64,000 bases of DNA, taken from positions 28,403,223 through 28,467,222 of the forward strand of contig CM038907.1 in NCBI GenBank assembly GCA_021904315.1. The letters run 5' to 3'. Within the stretch, counting starts at the first letter, position 1. The number at the start of each line of letters is the position of its first letter. This DNA comes from Sphagnum magellanicum (taxonomy: Eukaryota; Streptophyta; Sphagnopsida; Sphagnales; Sphagnaceae). Below are positions 48,340 through 58,978 of this stretch, piece by piece. The notes under the pieces are model-generated. The model saw nothing but the letters and a program-made list of their open reading frames with translations, searched no databases and was not told the DNA's origin. Both the position numbers and the translations under genes were made by a program.

Positions 48340-51300
48340 ATGGGTGAAGCTGTCACGGGTATTGTGAAGATGGGTTTTGGTAGTAGTGCAGCAGGGCGCG
48401 TGGACAGGGTCACCAAGATCGATTTGTCTTTGAAGCTGGAGGAGGAGGAGCAGGATCAGAACGACGAGGAGCAACTGGTCGATCACTATGAGAATCCTAG
48501 CTCTGGGAATCTGCATGCGGTTATACGGGATGCAGGCTCGCCGGATCAGACGTATCAGCAATATTCCGGACTACGGCCATTTCACTATACGAAGATGAAG
48601 ATGGATGAAGAAGCCATGAGCAGTCCTGGAGTGCGTGCACAGGCTGCTGTCCAGTCACCCATGATGAGTAAGAATGCAGCAAATGATACACAGGGGCCGC
48701 GTCCTGCTGGGGGAATTTCGACCTTCTCTGGTGCAGCACAAGAAGTTTCGGCACATGCAGCCCGGGGTGCTAAAGAGGATGTGGAGATGGAAGAATCTGT
48801 ACAGATACGCAACGGAGTTTTTGGTGAATGCAGGGAGCGAAGTTTCAGATGTGAAGTACCCAATTGTGGAAGCACCTTCAAGCAAAAAAAGCACTTGGTA
48901 AGTTCACCCAGAAAAATCTTCCCCTCAGATATAACTGGGGATGAAACCTACTTGGTCAGTTCATCTCGATTCTCACCATGCACCAGTAGTTTGCTGTCGT
49001 TATATTCAGTCTCGTGAATCTCGGAAGCTCCTGCACAAGCTTGCTGCAGAGAAAGTTTTTTCACAATAGTTGATACTCGGTGCCGCCGGCAGCCGCTGCA
49101 CGCTCCTGCTTTGAGCCTTTCTTTATTTTTAGGCCTCGTGATGTGAACTTAGCACTGAAGTCAAAACTCTCGGTATCATGGACTCGTGCAGACCCATCAC
49201 AGTTTGGTGCACGCCGCGGGAAGAAGCAAGAACGCCCCTGGAAGTCATGATCGCTCCTGCACAGTAGAAGATGCAGGATCATCGCCCCCTTCGTCGCCAT
49301 TCCTCTCATTGACTACCACCCTCCAGATGCGTGATGAGGTACCTAGCTAACCACTGTACAGCTTGTGCATGCATGAAGAGTTCCTGGCAAGTTATTTGTT
49401 CTTTGTCATCTCTGATCATCTTCGGATGAAGATCTAGGTGTAACAGCGCGGTGATTGACTAGTTGGGAGAATATTGTGATCTGCTTGTTGCAGTTTGTGG
49501 CAGCGCAAGCAGAGTTGGGTCGCTTGAGTGAAGAGAACAAGCAGTTGCGGACAATGCTTGCTCATGTCACATCCGAGTACCAGAACCTACACCTGTATCT
49601 GCTTTCCTCGATGCAGAAACAACGTCAACGCGCTGGGTCAGCTCCGGCCGGTGCACAATCAAATCACCCAGCTGTAGCTTCCACACAAACGTCTCATGAG
49701 CGGCAGCTGGGTATGTCGGCACCACCAGCAGCTGCTGCTGCAGTCGAAGCTGCCACTGCAGTACAAGCCGAAAGCAATCCCGTCACCAGTGCCTACTACA
49801 GCAGTAACCTGCACGCCATGAGCTCGTCAGCAGCTTCACAAGACGATTACCAGAAGCCGCCGCTGCACAGTTTCTTGGCACACAAAGATCGTGTCGAAGA
49901 AGATTCAGTAATTGAGACCAAACGGATTCAAGCTAGCACGCACAGCGAACTGCAAGCTGCAGCTGCTCGGTCTCATCCCTCGTCTCCCCAGGACGTGCAT
50001 ACAGAGGAAGAGTATTCTCGCCAAGCTCATATCATCACGGAAACAACTGCGGATTGGCAGCCTCACAAGATGCTAAAAACCGCGAGTACTGCAGCACCAG
50101 CTCTGATGCTGGAAACAGATCAGAGTGGAATGAGGAAGGCGCGCGTGTCCGTTAGGGCCCGATCCGATGCTCCTACTGTAAGTTTCAAACCCTAGCAAAA
50201 CCCTAGCTCACCGCAGCTCTAAGAATGACAACCGCTTGCTTGCTGCAGCACATACAGTTGCAGCAGTACTGTTGAGCTTCACTGCATCTCTTTGAACCTG
50301 CTGTATTCTTTGTTGAGCTTCACTGCATCTGCAGAGTCATACAGGAGGTTAATCTCATGATATCAGTGCAAGGAGCTCTTAGATGAATCCCTTGTGCGAA
50401 AATTGTTTAAATTTACCTCCAAGAAATAGATTAAAAACACAAGTGACAGGAATTGTGCAACACAGCGAGTTTTGCAACATTCCCTGGAAGCCAGCCTGAC
50501 CGGGAAAGTGAACAAGTATGCCATTGAGAGGGTACTATGAACAAATGTCAAAGGAGGAAGTTGGATCCATGTATTTAGTTAATTCTGAACTTTTGAAAAA
50601 TCCAGAATTAAGAAATGACAACGTTGACGATTAGAAACTTGTGGAGAAACTTTTATTTCAGGTCATCATATGATGTAACAATAGATATAATTAATACTAT
50701 CTTGTCTCACGAGATAATCCAATAAATAGATGCAGGGCAGGGCGATGAGAAATTGCTTGTAGTCGCACTAAGTATTTCTAATGTTTTGTCTCAAATTCAA
50801 TAGAAAACTTGATCCTAACCAGCAAATTTATAAAATCCAGAATTAATTAATGGTTCGATAGTGTTTCCATGCTTAGAAAGCATTCCCTTTGACATTGGCT
50901 CTAATAGGGATTTCTAGCAGGGATAACTGAAAGCTTTCCCACATTGCACACAGGGAGTTGTACCAAAACCCCTTGTTAATTCACTGCATTTGCAGAGCCA
51001 TGCAGCAGGCTGAGTCTCACGTTGTTTTCTGATATATGGATCATGTGTAGATCAACGATGGTTGCCAGTGGAGAAAATACGGTCAGAAGATGGCGAAAGG
51101 CAATCCTTGCCCTCGTGCATACTATCGTTGCACCGTTGCATCCGGCTGCCCTGTGCGTAAACAGGTGCAAAGATGTGCCGAGGACATGTCGATCTTGGTG
51201 ACGACATACGAAGGAACCCATAACCATCCCCTGCCACCAGCTGCAGCCTTGATGGCTTCATCCACCTCCGCTGCTGCAGGCATGTTTCTCGCCGGGTCCA

Positions 51301-51971
51301 CGTCCAGCACCGAGTTCGCCACTCGCATGGCCCTCGGCGGATCATCTGCCGCCTTGTATCATCAGCCCTCCAGTGAAGTTGGCCCCGCCGCCGCCGGCCT
51401 GCAGCAGGGCTGGAACTCCTATAACGTCGTCCCTGCAACCACTAATTCTTCAATGCAGCCCACCTGCATCTCGGCTTCTGCGTCTTTACCCACCGTCACC
51501 CTCGACCTCACGAGCTGCCATCCTGCAGCTGCAGCCGCTGGCAACTTCCAGCAGCACTTCACTCCCAGCACCTTCTCGCAGGCAACTCATGCACAGGTCA
51601 ACACAGGCGCAGCTCATGGGAGTATTGTGCAGCAGCAAACCTCAACGTCCTGCAACAGTTCGGACTCGCAAGCATTCTCTGACTCGCTAAGTGCAGCCAC
51701 TACCGCAATCACGTTGCACCCACGCTTCACTGAAGCTATCGCCGCCGCCATTTCGTCAATCATCTCTCAGAGCGCGCAAGCTCCAGATCCTTCAAACTAT
51801 ATTGCAGCTGCTAGCAAACCTGCACCCGCTACTACAGCTGCTGCAACACTGTACTCTGCAGCTGCACTCGCGCCGCTCAAGGGATTGTCCACCTCGACTA
51901 TCACCCGCTCCAGTCGAAGTCAGTCGCCATCACAACGTACAAAGTCAGCTCCCTCTTCTCCAAACAGATGA
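48340..51971 (+). CDS. group IIb WRKY transcription factor (3 exons, 720 aa)
   Basis: A sequence-specific nuclear regulator that should bind W-box DNA. Exons 48340-48897, 49494-50177 and 51051-51971 join in phase 0 at both GT/AG introns (donors GTAAGT and GTAAGTTT). Residues 28-33 are DLSLKL, the group IIb N-terminal motif, which also fits the LxLxL (EAR-type) repression pattern. Residues about 189-232 form a leucine zipper ([20 protein letters not shown]). KARVSVRAR precedes the domain as a basic nuclear signal. WRKYGQK is at 421-427, with zinc ligands C441, C447, H471 and H473 (C-x5-C-x23-H-x-H). [15 protein letters not shown] (about 639-653) is the conserved IIb C-terminal block. The ATG at 48340 lies in a good context. 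The protein is longer than usual for IIb. Oddities are a half C2H2 finger at 167-186, no intron in the WRKY domain, and coding-like sequence after the stop. A possible AATAAA lies at 52906. Confidence 0.93.
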
Positions 51972-52134
51972 GCTGCAGACACACTGCAATATTAGCAGAA
52001 TCATGCAGCAGCAGCTGGATCCCAAATGCTGTCACCTGGAACTTCAGCTAATTCTTCGACTTCCGGCATCATGCAGCAGCAGCAGCAGCTCTCACTGCAG
52101 GGTCTCTTCACTGTTGCAATCCGACTCCAGTAGA
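51972..52134 (+). other. coding-like in-frame extension after the WRKY stop
   Basis: Same frame as exon 3. After TGA (51969-51971) and a second stop TAG (51993-51995), the frame is open again from 51996 to a stop about 46 codons later. It reads QNHAAAAGSQMLSPGTSANS, then STSGIMQQQQQLSLQGLF, a Ser/Ala/Gln-rich composition like the rest of the C-terminal region. It could be an eroded former C-terminus, a product of alternative splicing or readthrough, or chance in CAG-rich DNA. Confidence 0.4.
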
Positions 52135-52269
52135 TCAGACTGCATGCGTCAAACCCTCAGCTGCATTGATACCAGGGGTAGAGCTAGATCTAGTTCCGGA
52201 TCATCATGAATCCTGGATGTGAAGCAGGAGGAGTAGATCGATGTCTTAGATTGTGAAACCTTTCTTTCT

Positions 52270-52550
52270 ATAAGGGATTTTTTTGCACGCAGTTTTTCCT
52301 TGGAGTTTGTACTGCAAGGGAGGAGTTTTAAACTTCGTGCACTTGAAGAAGGGACGAGTTTGGAATTTTCTACAATTTGGAGTTTTTGCAACTTTCTACC
52401 TTCTAAAAGGGAGGCAGTTTTGTAACTTGGGAGTCTGGCAACGTTTTTCTGCAGCTTGTAGCAGCTTTTTCAAGTGTCTTACGAGGGAGTTTTGCAGGCA
52501 ATTTTCCACCTGCTACAAGGGAATTTTGCAAGCAGTTTTTGGGGTCAAGA
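52270..52550 (+). repeat. degenerate repeat region in presumed WRKY 3' UTR
   Basis: Variants of CAAGGGAGTTTTGCAAGCAG recur at uneven spacing of about 45 bp (for example near 52315, 52410, 52485 and 52517). Whether it is transcribed depends on the poly(A) site, which is not established. Confidence 0.4.
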
Positions 52551-53195
52551 ATTTGTCTGTTACAATTTTTACAAAAACCAACATTTTATAGTCATTGGGC
52601 ATGCTTTCTAACACATGAAACAAGCATAAACATTCAGATTTAGATGAATTCAGATGTGTTAGAATCATGATTGATTCGTGTGTTAGAATCATGATTCCTT
52701 TTTTAATGGCAGATTCAAACAAAGTGTTTAGAGATGATAAAAAGTGTGTTATTTGGTAACAGAATTTGAATGCAAATTGGAATTTGATGAAAAAACAGCC
52801 TAGAGATTTTGTACAGATGTATATGTAGCTAGATCTCCCAGTTCAAGCCAAATTTTATCCCCAAATCTTATATGAATGTGAAGTCTCTTTCCTCTAAGCA
52901 GAGCCAATAAACTTGTGAACCAAAACTAATGTCATTATAAGTTCCAGGCAAATAACAATTATTGCCCTTGCAGCAATGCTACATGCTCAAAATTGGAAGA
53001 TTGACTTGCTATCATTTTATGATATACTTGTAAGCCACAGCTTGCACCAATCTAAAAACCCAACCTTAAGCCTTTTTCTGCAGGAAAGAATGTCAATGAA
53101 CTGTGGAACCAGTGATAATATGGCTGTTGAGGGAATTTCAAGCAATGAAAGGTGTGGAGTTTATGAACACACCTGTAATCAATATCTTTTGTAGC
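52551..53195. other. intergenic between convergent genes
   Basis: A candidate polyadenylation signal AATAAA is at 52906-52911. GAATCATGATT words repeat near 52660-52700. No gene recognised. Confidence 0.4.
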
Positions 53196-53490
53196 TTACT
53201 TCAATTTGTAAACAGGTAGTAGTTCAGCAAGTCCTTCACAGTGCACAATTTCCAGGCCTGAATCTGCTGTGGACATTTGACAGATTCTAGAATACATCCT
53301 GTCTCCAGGATCAACTGTTGTAAGTATTTAACAACTGAAAGTCGGACCCTCTTTGTGCTAAATGTTCCCACAGTACCCTTGAGGCCAGAATAGCATCATC
53401 AAATGCCTTAACGACCATTTCTCCAACTACTTTGTCCCCTTCATATGGCTCATGAAGAGCCACATGACTGTAGAAAAACTCCTTGCCCTT
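53196..53490 (-). CDS. unassigned coding-like segment, partial or broken
   Basis: Two overlapping minus-strand frames look protein-coding. Frame 1 (53490 to a TGA at 53311) reads KGKEFFYSHVALHEPYEGDK, then VVGEMVVKAFDDAILASRVL and WEHLAQRG, open for 59 codons with no ATG at its start. Frame 2, ending at a TAA at 53196-53198, reads VDPGDRMYSRICQMSTADSG, then LEIVHCEGLAELLPVYKLK. TTTCTACAG near 53470 and TTACAACAG at 53315 could be splice acceptors, and GTACTG follows SerArg in frame 1, but the phases I tried do not join cleanly. It lies downstream of the esterase stop on the same strand. A third weaker stretch (53640-53740, minus) is also open. No family recognised: it may be the tail of a small gene or a pseudogene. 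Confidence 0.3.
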
Positions 53491-53936
53491 TCAAAAAAGC
53501 TAGTGAGCAAGAATTTCATGCAAATGGATAAATAGACAACCATTCAACAGTCACAAGTGGAGAATGACAACAGCTCAACAAATCTGCATCTAGATACATT
53601 TGAAAACTGATGGGAGCTCCCTGTCACTCATCAAAACACCAGTTTCAGGAGCACCTTAGCTTTATGACACAGTTTTGAGCCACATGAGCTTTGGAGCTCA
53701 ATCAGTACAGCATATCCATATGATACAATTACTGCTTCTGCAAGGACCAAGGAAAAGAAATGGAAGTAAAATTTTAGCACTAGAGAAAGCAATATTTCTT
53801 ATTTCTATTCTATCACTTGTTTCCACTTGTTATTGGCAGCCTGTGACTGAACAATGAGCACAGTAGAAGGAATTAATTGCAAAACCTTTCCTTGATCAGA
53901 TGGACTCTATGAACTTTAAAAAGACTGGGTTTACTC

Positions 53937-56900
53937 CTATGTCCTGCTCCATTTGCGGAAGCTAGGTTTTCCTGGACTGCGATTGAAGAAGCCACATGCA
54001 GGGTTGCAAGGATATCGACAGTCAATGGCTGCATCTGTTGCTGTTAGGCGTTCAAAATACCAATCTCCTAAAGCTTCCGAGGCCGTCTGCAATCCCATCC
54101 ACAAATTCAGAGCCATATCTATCCAGTCTTGTCATTTTTACCAAGATAAGGCCCATAGTCCACTCAACAGGGCTGGTAATCAAAATACCTTGTTGTTTAT
54201 ACGAGGTGCCTGTGGCCCATTCCAGAATACAGCATGAGATGCTTGACAATGGTGGAAGCATCCATCAATAAACATGCCGTCCTTCTGGCTGTCCTCAACA
54301 GGCTTGAGGGCCTCCAGCAACTTTGTTCTGTAATCTGCCAGATGAATTCCTGCGTGAGAACTTGTGGAGAGCTGTTGAGTCTCTCCATATAGCATTTGAC
54401 TGCCCATTGGGCAATACAATCACCTTTTTAAAACTGGCTAAGGGTTTGCAAGGCAGAAACTCAAATCTACTTGCAGTGACTCAGCTTATGGAAGATGACT
54501 GGTAAAGTGTTTGCCATGATAGAACTGTCAGATAGCCACAGAGCATACATCAGTTGATAGCCAAATTCTACCTTGTATAGTGGACAATTGTTCCTTTGTA
54601 CAGCTGCCAGCATCATTTTTACAAGCATTCCACTCACCCGAAGTGTCCACTGTAACAATATTGTCCATCTGCAAACATGGTGTCATATGAACAAGCATAT
54701 CAATGAGATTGCAGAGAAAGCTGTACAATGACACTTTGAGGTAACCATTATGCCAGTTCCAGCAAAATTGACTCTAGCTCAACAAGAATTAGTGCATCAT
54801 AACCTTGTGAGTGTCAAATCACAAAGTATCAGACCATTACAGTTTGCTATGCATGTCTCCCCAATGACTTCATCAGCTCCTAACAGCAGGTAAACAATTA
54901 TTCAAAAACCTGTGTCATGAGTTTCTGTCAGATATGCAGAAGCATCAGCAAGACTCAGTCACATGAAACAAGCATGTACAAAAGGTCTCAACTACTCAAG
55001 GACTGTGGTCTTTCCCTCACAAACTGGGACTGCCAGCAATATCGAAGTCAAATGAGATCTATGTTTGCATGTCAGTTAATCCTCCCCACTATCTAATCTA
55101 TGCATGGTCTACACAGCTAAAAATTGGTGTCTTGGGTGACACAGCAAGCAGTTGCCAAAACAAAAAGCCAAGCTGTGAGTGTTGATACTGCATGTTGCAT
55201 CAAATGCCAGCTCGGAAAGCAAATGAGATCTGACCTACTGGCAGAGGTTGCCAAGCCATGACTTAGAAGGGACATAAGAGGGTTTACCTGCCACCAATCA
55301 TAGCCACCATTGACAATGAAAAGGGGTGTTTTGATATGAGGCAGCAAATACTGAGGAAAGAAGCACTGCCATGCCTTTTGACACAAAATTGCATTAGTAC
55401 AATAAGGGAGGAAGAGCTGCCAGCATAACACATCAAGCCAAAAAGATGCTCTTTGAGTCTTTCAGTGCAACAAAAACCAGGTTAGGAGTCCATACATCAG
55501 CTGAATCACGCTCCTTGGTACACTCCTTCAACAATGTGTCATCAACCCTCTGCCAGATAAATCCAGCTAACTCTGTTAGTTCCTGGAAGACTTGGAACAT
55601 GCATAAACAGATGACTAACAAGCCAATTAGCTGCCTCAAATTGGCAATCTTCACTCTTTCCCATACTGAGTGAAGCTACAGGTCTCTCTCTTAATGGACA
55701 AGATTCCTCCTGATCTTGATCAAACAAATATGTAAAAGATAGAAATCAGAAGGCTGCGGCCGTCTACCTGCAAGTTCACAATATCCCTAAAGTAATCACC
55801 AAATTTATTTTCTCCTTTGTATGTTGGCCTGCGGACAATGAAAGAACTGAATGATGCTGTATTATGTCCTGTATCCTCACCTATTTTGTAAGCATGATGC
55901 CGGGGTTAGGGCCCTAAAACACCATGAGGAAGGTTGCTGATAGCATAATAGAAGGTTACATGCACCATTACTCAAAAATCATCTACTGTGAAGTGAGACT
56001 ATTTTACAATACCCAGTAGCAAGACCAGGGCTGGCATAATTGCTACCACACACCCATGCTGTGGTCCAATACAAGATATTTATACTCAAGATCTAAAAAC
56101 TACAATAATTGCAGTTGGTAATAATAGGTAATGAACATTCATGATGGAATGGAATCACACATAAATCAAGTGGACAAAAACAAACATGATGGAAACAAAT
56201 ACACAAGAAAATGAAACTAAAGTACAGAAAATGAGAAGAAAGAGGTGCCAAACCAAAACAAAGGTGATGAAAACAAGAATGAAGCTATAAGAGATCATTA
56301 TTTCTCTGATACTCCCAACCTTGACTGCTAATCTACAGAAAACCTCTACTATACAATACTATATTGTATACAGTACAGTACAATGACCTTGTATCAAAGA
56401 TCAAACTCCAATATGTTTACTGTAATCTGCATGGACTTCTCACAATACCAAAACTTCCTTCAATGCACTAGATCTGGAATTTTCAAATTTCACATAGGCT
56501 TATAGATTGCTAGAGACACTCTAATTGTACATCTACACAAAGAACTTCAGAATATTCATTAGCAATAGATACCCAAAATCTACCATCATTAGTAGATTCC
56601 TCACTTGTCTTCATAGTTCTTGTGTTACCTTTGTTTTTATCCCCATCATTTTATGCGCAAATGGCATTCCAAAGATATAGCATAAGAGACTGTATTCTAC
56701 ATTTGTACAACAATTAGTGGTCAACCATCAGAGAGAAAGAGAGAGAGAGAGGGAGGGAGGGAGAGAGAGAAAGACATGTCAACAAAGAAGCCTGCATCAC
56801 TCATGCACTTCACCACTTTGGCTCCAGGCAAAGCAGCCTTGAACTTGTCACAATGCAATATGGAGGATAAGCCCCCTGCCGAACACCCACCAAGTAGGGC

Positions 56901-58978
56901 CTGCAAACAGCACATTAAAACCATGTCAGTTTTACATGTACTGGAAATCAACCAACTAAATTTTAAACAAAGTCAAAAGCATATAAGAACCCTATTCAAT
57001 AATTCTCCAACCACAAAAAGAAAATTTCCATGGGTCAATTGCATACCTTATCAGCCTTTCCCATGCCATTGCTCAAGAGTTCAGCTATAATAGCTTCCCA
57101 GATACTCTCTCCTCTGTAATAAGGACCTTCCAATTGCAGCCAATTACCCTAAATGCAATGATGGGTATCAATGAAGTCAGCTATCAATAAACCTACCCCC
57201 CTTGATAGCCTCATTTTTTCCAGCAGTTGTGCCTATCATTCTCTTTCCAAATTAGCAACTCCACTTGAAACTTGAGAGTACCAAGACAAAGTTCTATTGA
57301 ACCACAAAGCAATGGGAAATAGACTACAAGCCACAATTGAACTCTTTGCCAATGAGGTTCTAAATCTTGTCAGGAAAGAGAAAGAAAGCAGCCTTGATCA
57401 TGGGCCAAAATAAATAATTCTTCAATCCTGCAAATACAACCAGAGGAATCAAATGTGGTAAAGAGTGCTACAACCTTTTCATCTGCTGGCAAGCTTGAAT
57501 TGCCGCTAAATGAAGCACCATCACAGTATCTCACAAAAACACGGTTCCAGTTGAAAAAATCTAGATCACCAACACAAAACAATTGCATTCTGTTCATTCT
57601 GAATGAGTAACTTGGAGAAAGTCCAAGAGACAAGACACTCATTTGTAAGCTGAAAAAATGGAACATCCAGGTGGCCCAAGTGACAGCATAGGTAGACCCT
57701 CAGACCTGGATTCACCTGCTCTGAATTGCTGAGAATTCCATCAAACTTTTGAGGTTTCATGAACTTGGAAGAGCCCAGATTAGTCTTCGACCGTTGTTTG
57801 CAACTCTCTTCACTGTGGCACCATGCTCCTTCCTGTACAAAAAAACATATTAAAGATATCAAGAAGCTTTACCTCCTAACAAATAGAGGGCATATCTATC
57901 ATCTACTCAATGCTGTTCGTGTTCATTGAAGCACAAAATGGTAGTTGGTACATCCAAAAGGCCAGACCTCCAGAAACACAATCCAATTGTTGGCATTTGC
58001 GCCACTCCCTTTGTGTAGATGGTAACCAGGTGGAGTGCCATCCAAGCACACTGCAGAGGGAAGGGAGGGGGCAGTGAGCACAGGTTTTTTCTTTATGCAA
58101 ACTGACAATGTAATAATTCAAGATTGCAAAGAAACAAAAGTCTCACATTCCTATGTTCTCCTTTCACATGCCCCCGCCCTATGTATCCCCCATGCTCATA
58201 GATTACAACAGCAGACAAATCTCATTTTCCTTAGATCGACGTTCCAAGTATTCGCCTCGTCCGTCCTCATCCCCATCCTCTGTGCTGAAACTCGCATTTC
58301 CAACAAACCAGTTCCTCAAATCCTATCGATCAAGATCTCGACGGATTGTCTCCTTTCCGCGTTTCACATCCTCACACTCCTTTCTGCGATATCTCTCAGA
58401 AGTACATTTCGAAACCCTAGTAATGCTCTCGATCAAGATCCCGATGCTGACTAGTACTCCTTCTTCTCGTCCTGTCCTTAGGCGTTTTTACAGACAAGCA
58501 AAAGCCCGATAGATCTGTCTCCAGAAACTAGTATCTTAAAACGCATATAGACTACAAGGTTTGCTGTACCTGCTCCGATATCTGCAGCTTTCGTCAATAT
58601 AGTGAGCTCCACGACCACTGGCTCCACCTCCACCAAATTCGCTTCTCCTCCTCCTCCTCCTCCTACGATTCCATCATTTTCTGGCTTCTGCTTCTTCTTC
58701 TTGTCCTTCAATGCCTCTGCTCCAACAATGCCTGCTCCCGCTGCAACTTCTTCCTCTATCGTTGGCTTCCCCACACTAGTAGCATCACCAGCATCCTTGA
58801 AACTTTCCCGGGCAGGCAACAACCGTAGCACACCTTGCAACTCCTCGAAATTCCAAATCAAAATAACTATGAGCGAGCCAAGCAGAAACACGGAGATAAA
58901 CACCAGCACTCCACTTACATCCCTCCTCCAAGTAGCCGAATTCGCGGCGTCCGCTGTTTGCCTCCGCTTGAGCTCCAT
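53937..58978 (-). CDS. PAE: pectin acetylesterase (CE13/NOTUM family), 12 exons, 505 aa
   Basis: Removes acetyl groups from cell-wall pectin. Exons (high to low): 58978-58570, 58050-57968, 57832-57706, 57560-57475, 57148-57047, 56900-56776, 55828-55768, 55549-55496, 55365-55288, 54668-54572, 54334-54189 and 54086-53937. All GT/AG boundaries agree in phase. Family blocks in order: [80 protein letters not shown] (nucleophile S276); [24 protein letters not shown] (D372); [11 protein letters not shown] (H436); ALGDWYFER and YPCNPAC. The Ser-Asp-His triad is complete. Residues 21-42 are one hydrophobic helix after a basic stretch, so a type II signal anchor, followed by an acidic/Gly-rich linker (to about 120) unusual for the family. 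The usual GGGW reads EGAW. The ATG at 58978 is the first in frame; upstream codons lack ATG. Confidence 0.93.
56729..56775. repeat. (GA)n/(GGGA)n microsatellite in esterase intron 6
   Basis: GAGAGAGA and GGGAGGGA runs. On the coding (minus) strand it is a CT-rich tract that begins directly at the 5' splice site of intron 6, so length changes here would lie beside the donor. Confidence 0.9.

Noticed and set aside
48898..49493. Hidden exon in WRKY intron 1 completing the zinc finger
   Set aside because: Candidate acceptor/donor pairs, including one giving LRRHSSH near 49286, all meet in-frame stops or lack a donor.
51373..52209. Overlapping plus-strand frames in the WRKY last exon (serine/leucine/glutamine-rich)
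   Set aside because: Shadow frames of a GC-rich coding exon; the frame carrying the WRKY domain and the IIb C-terminal block is the real one.
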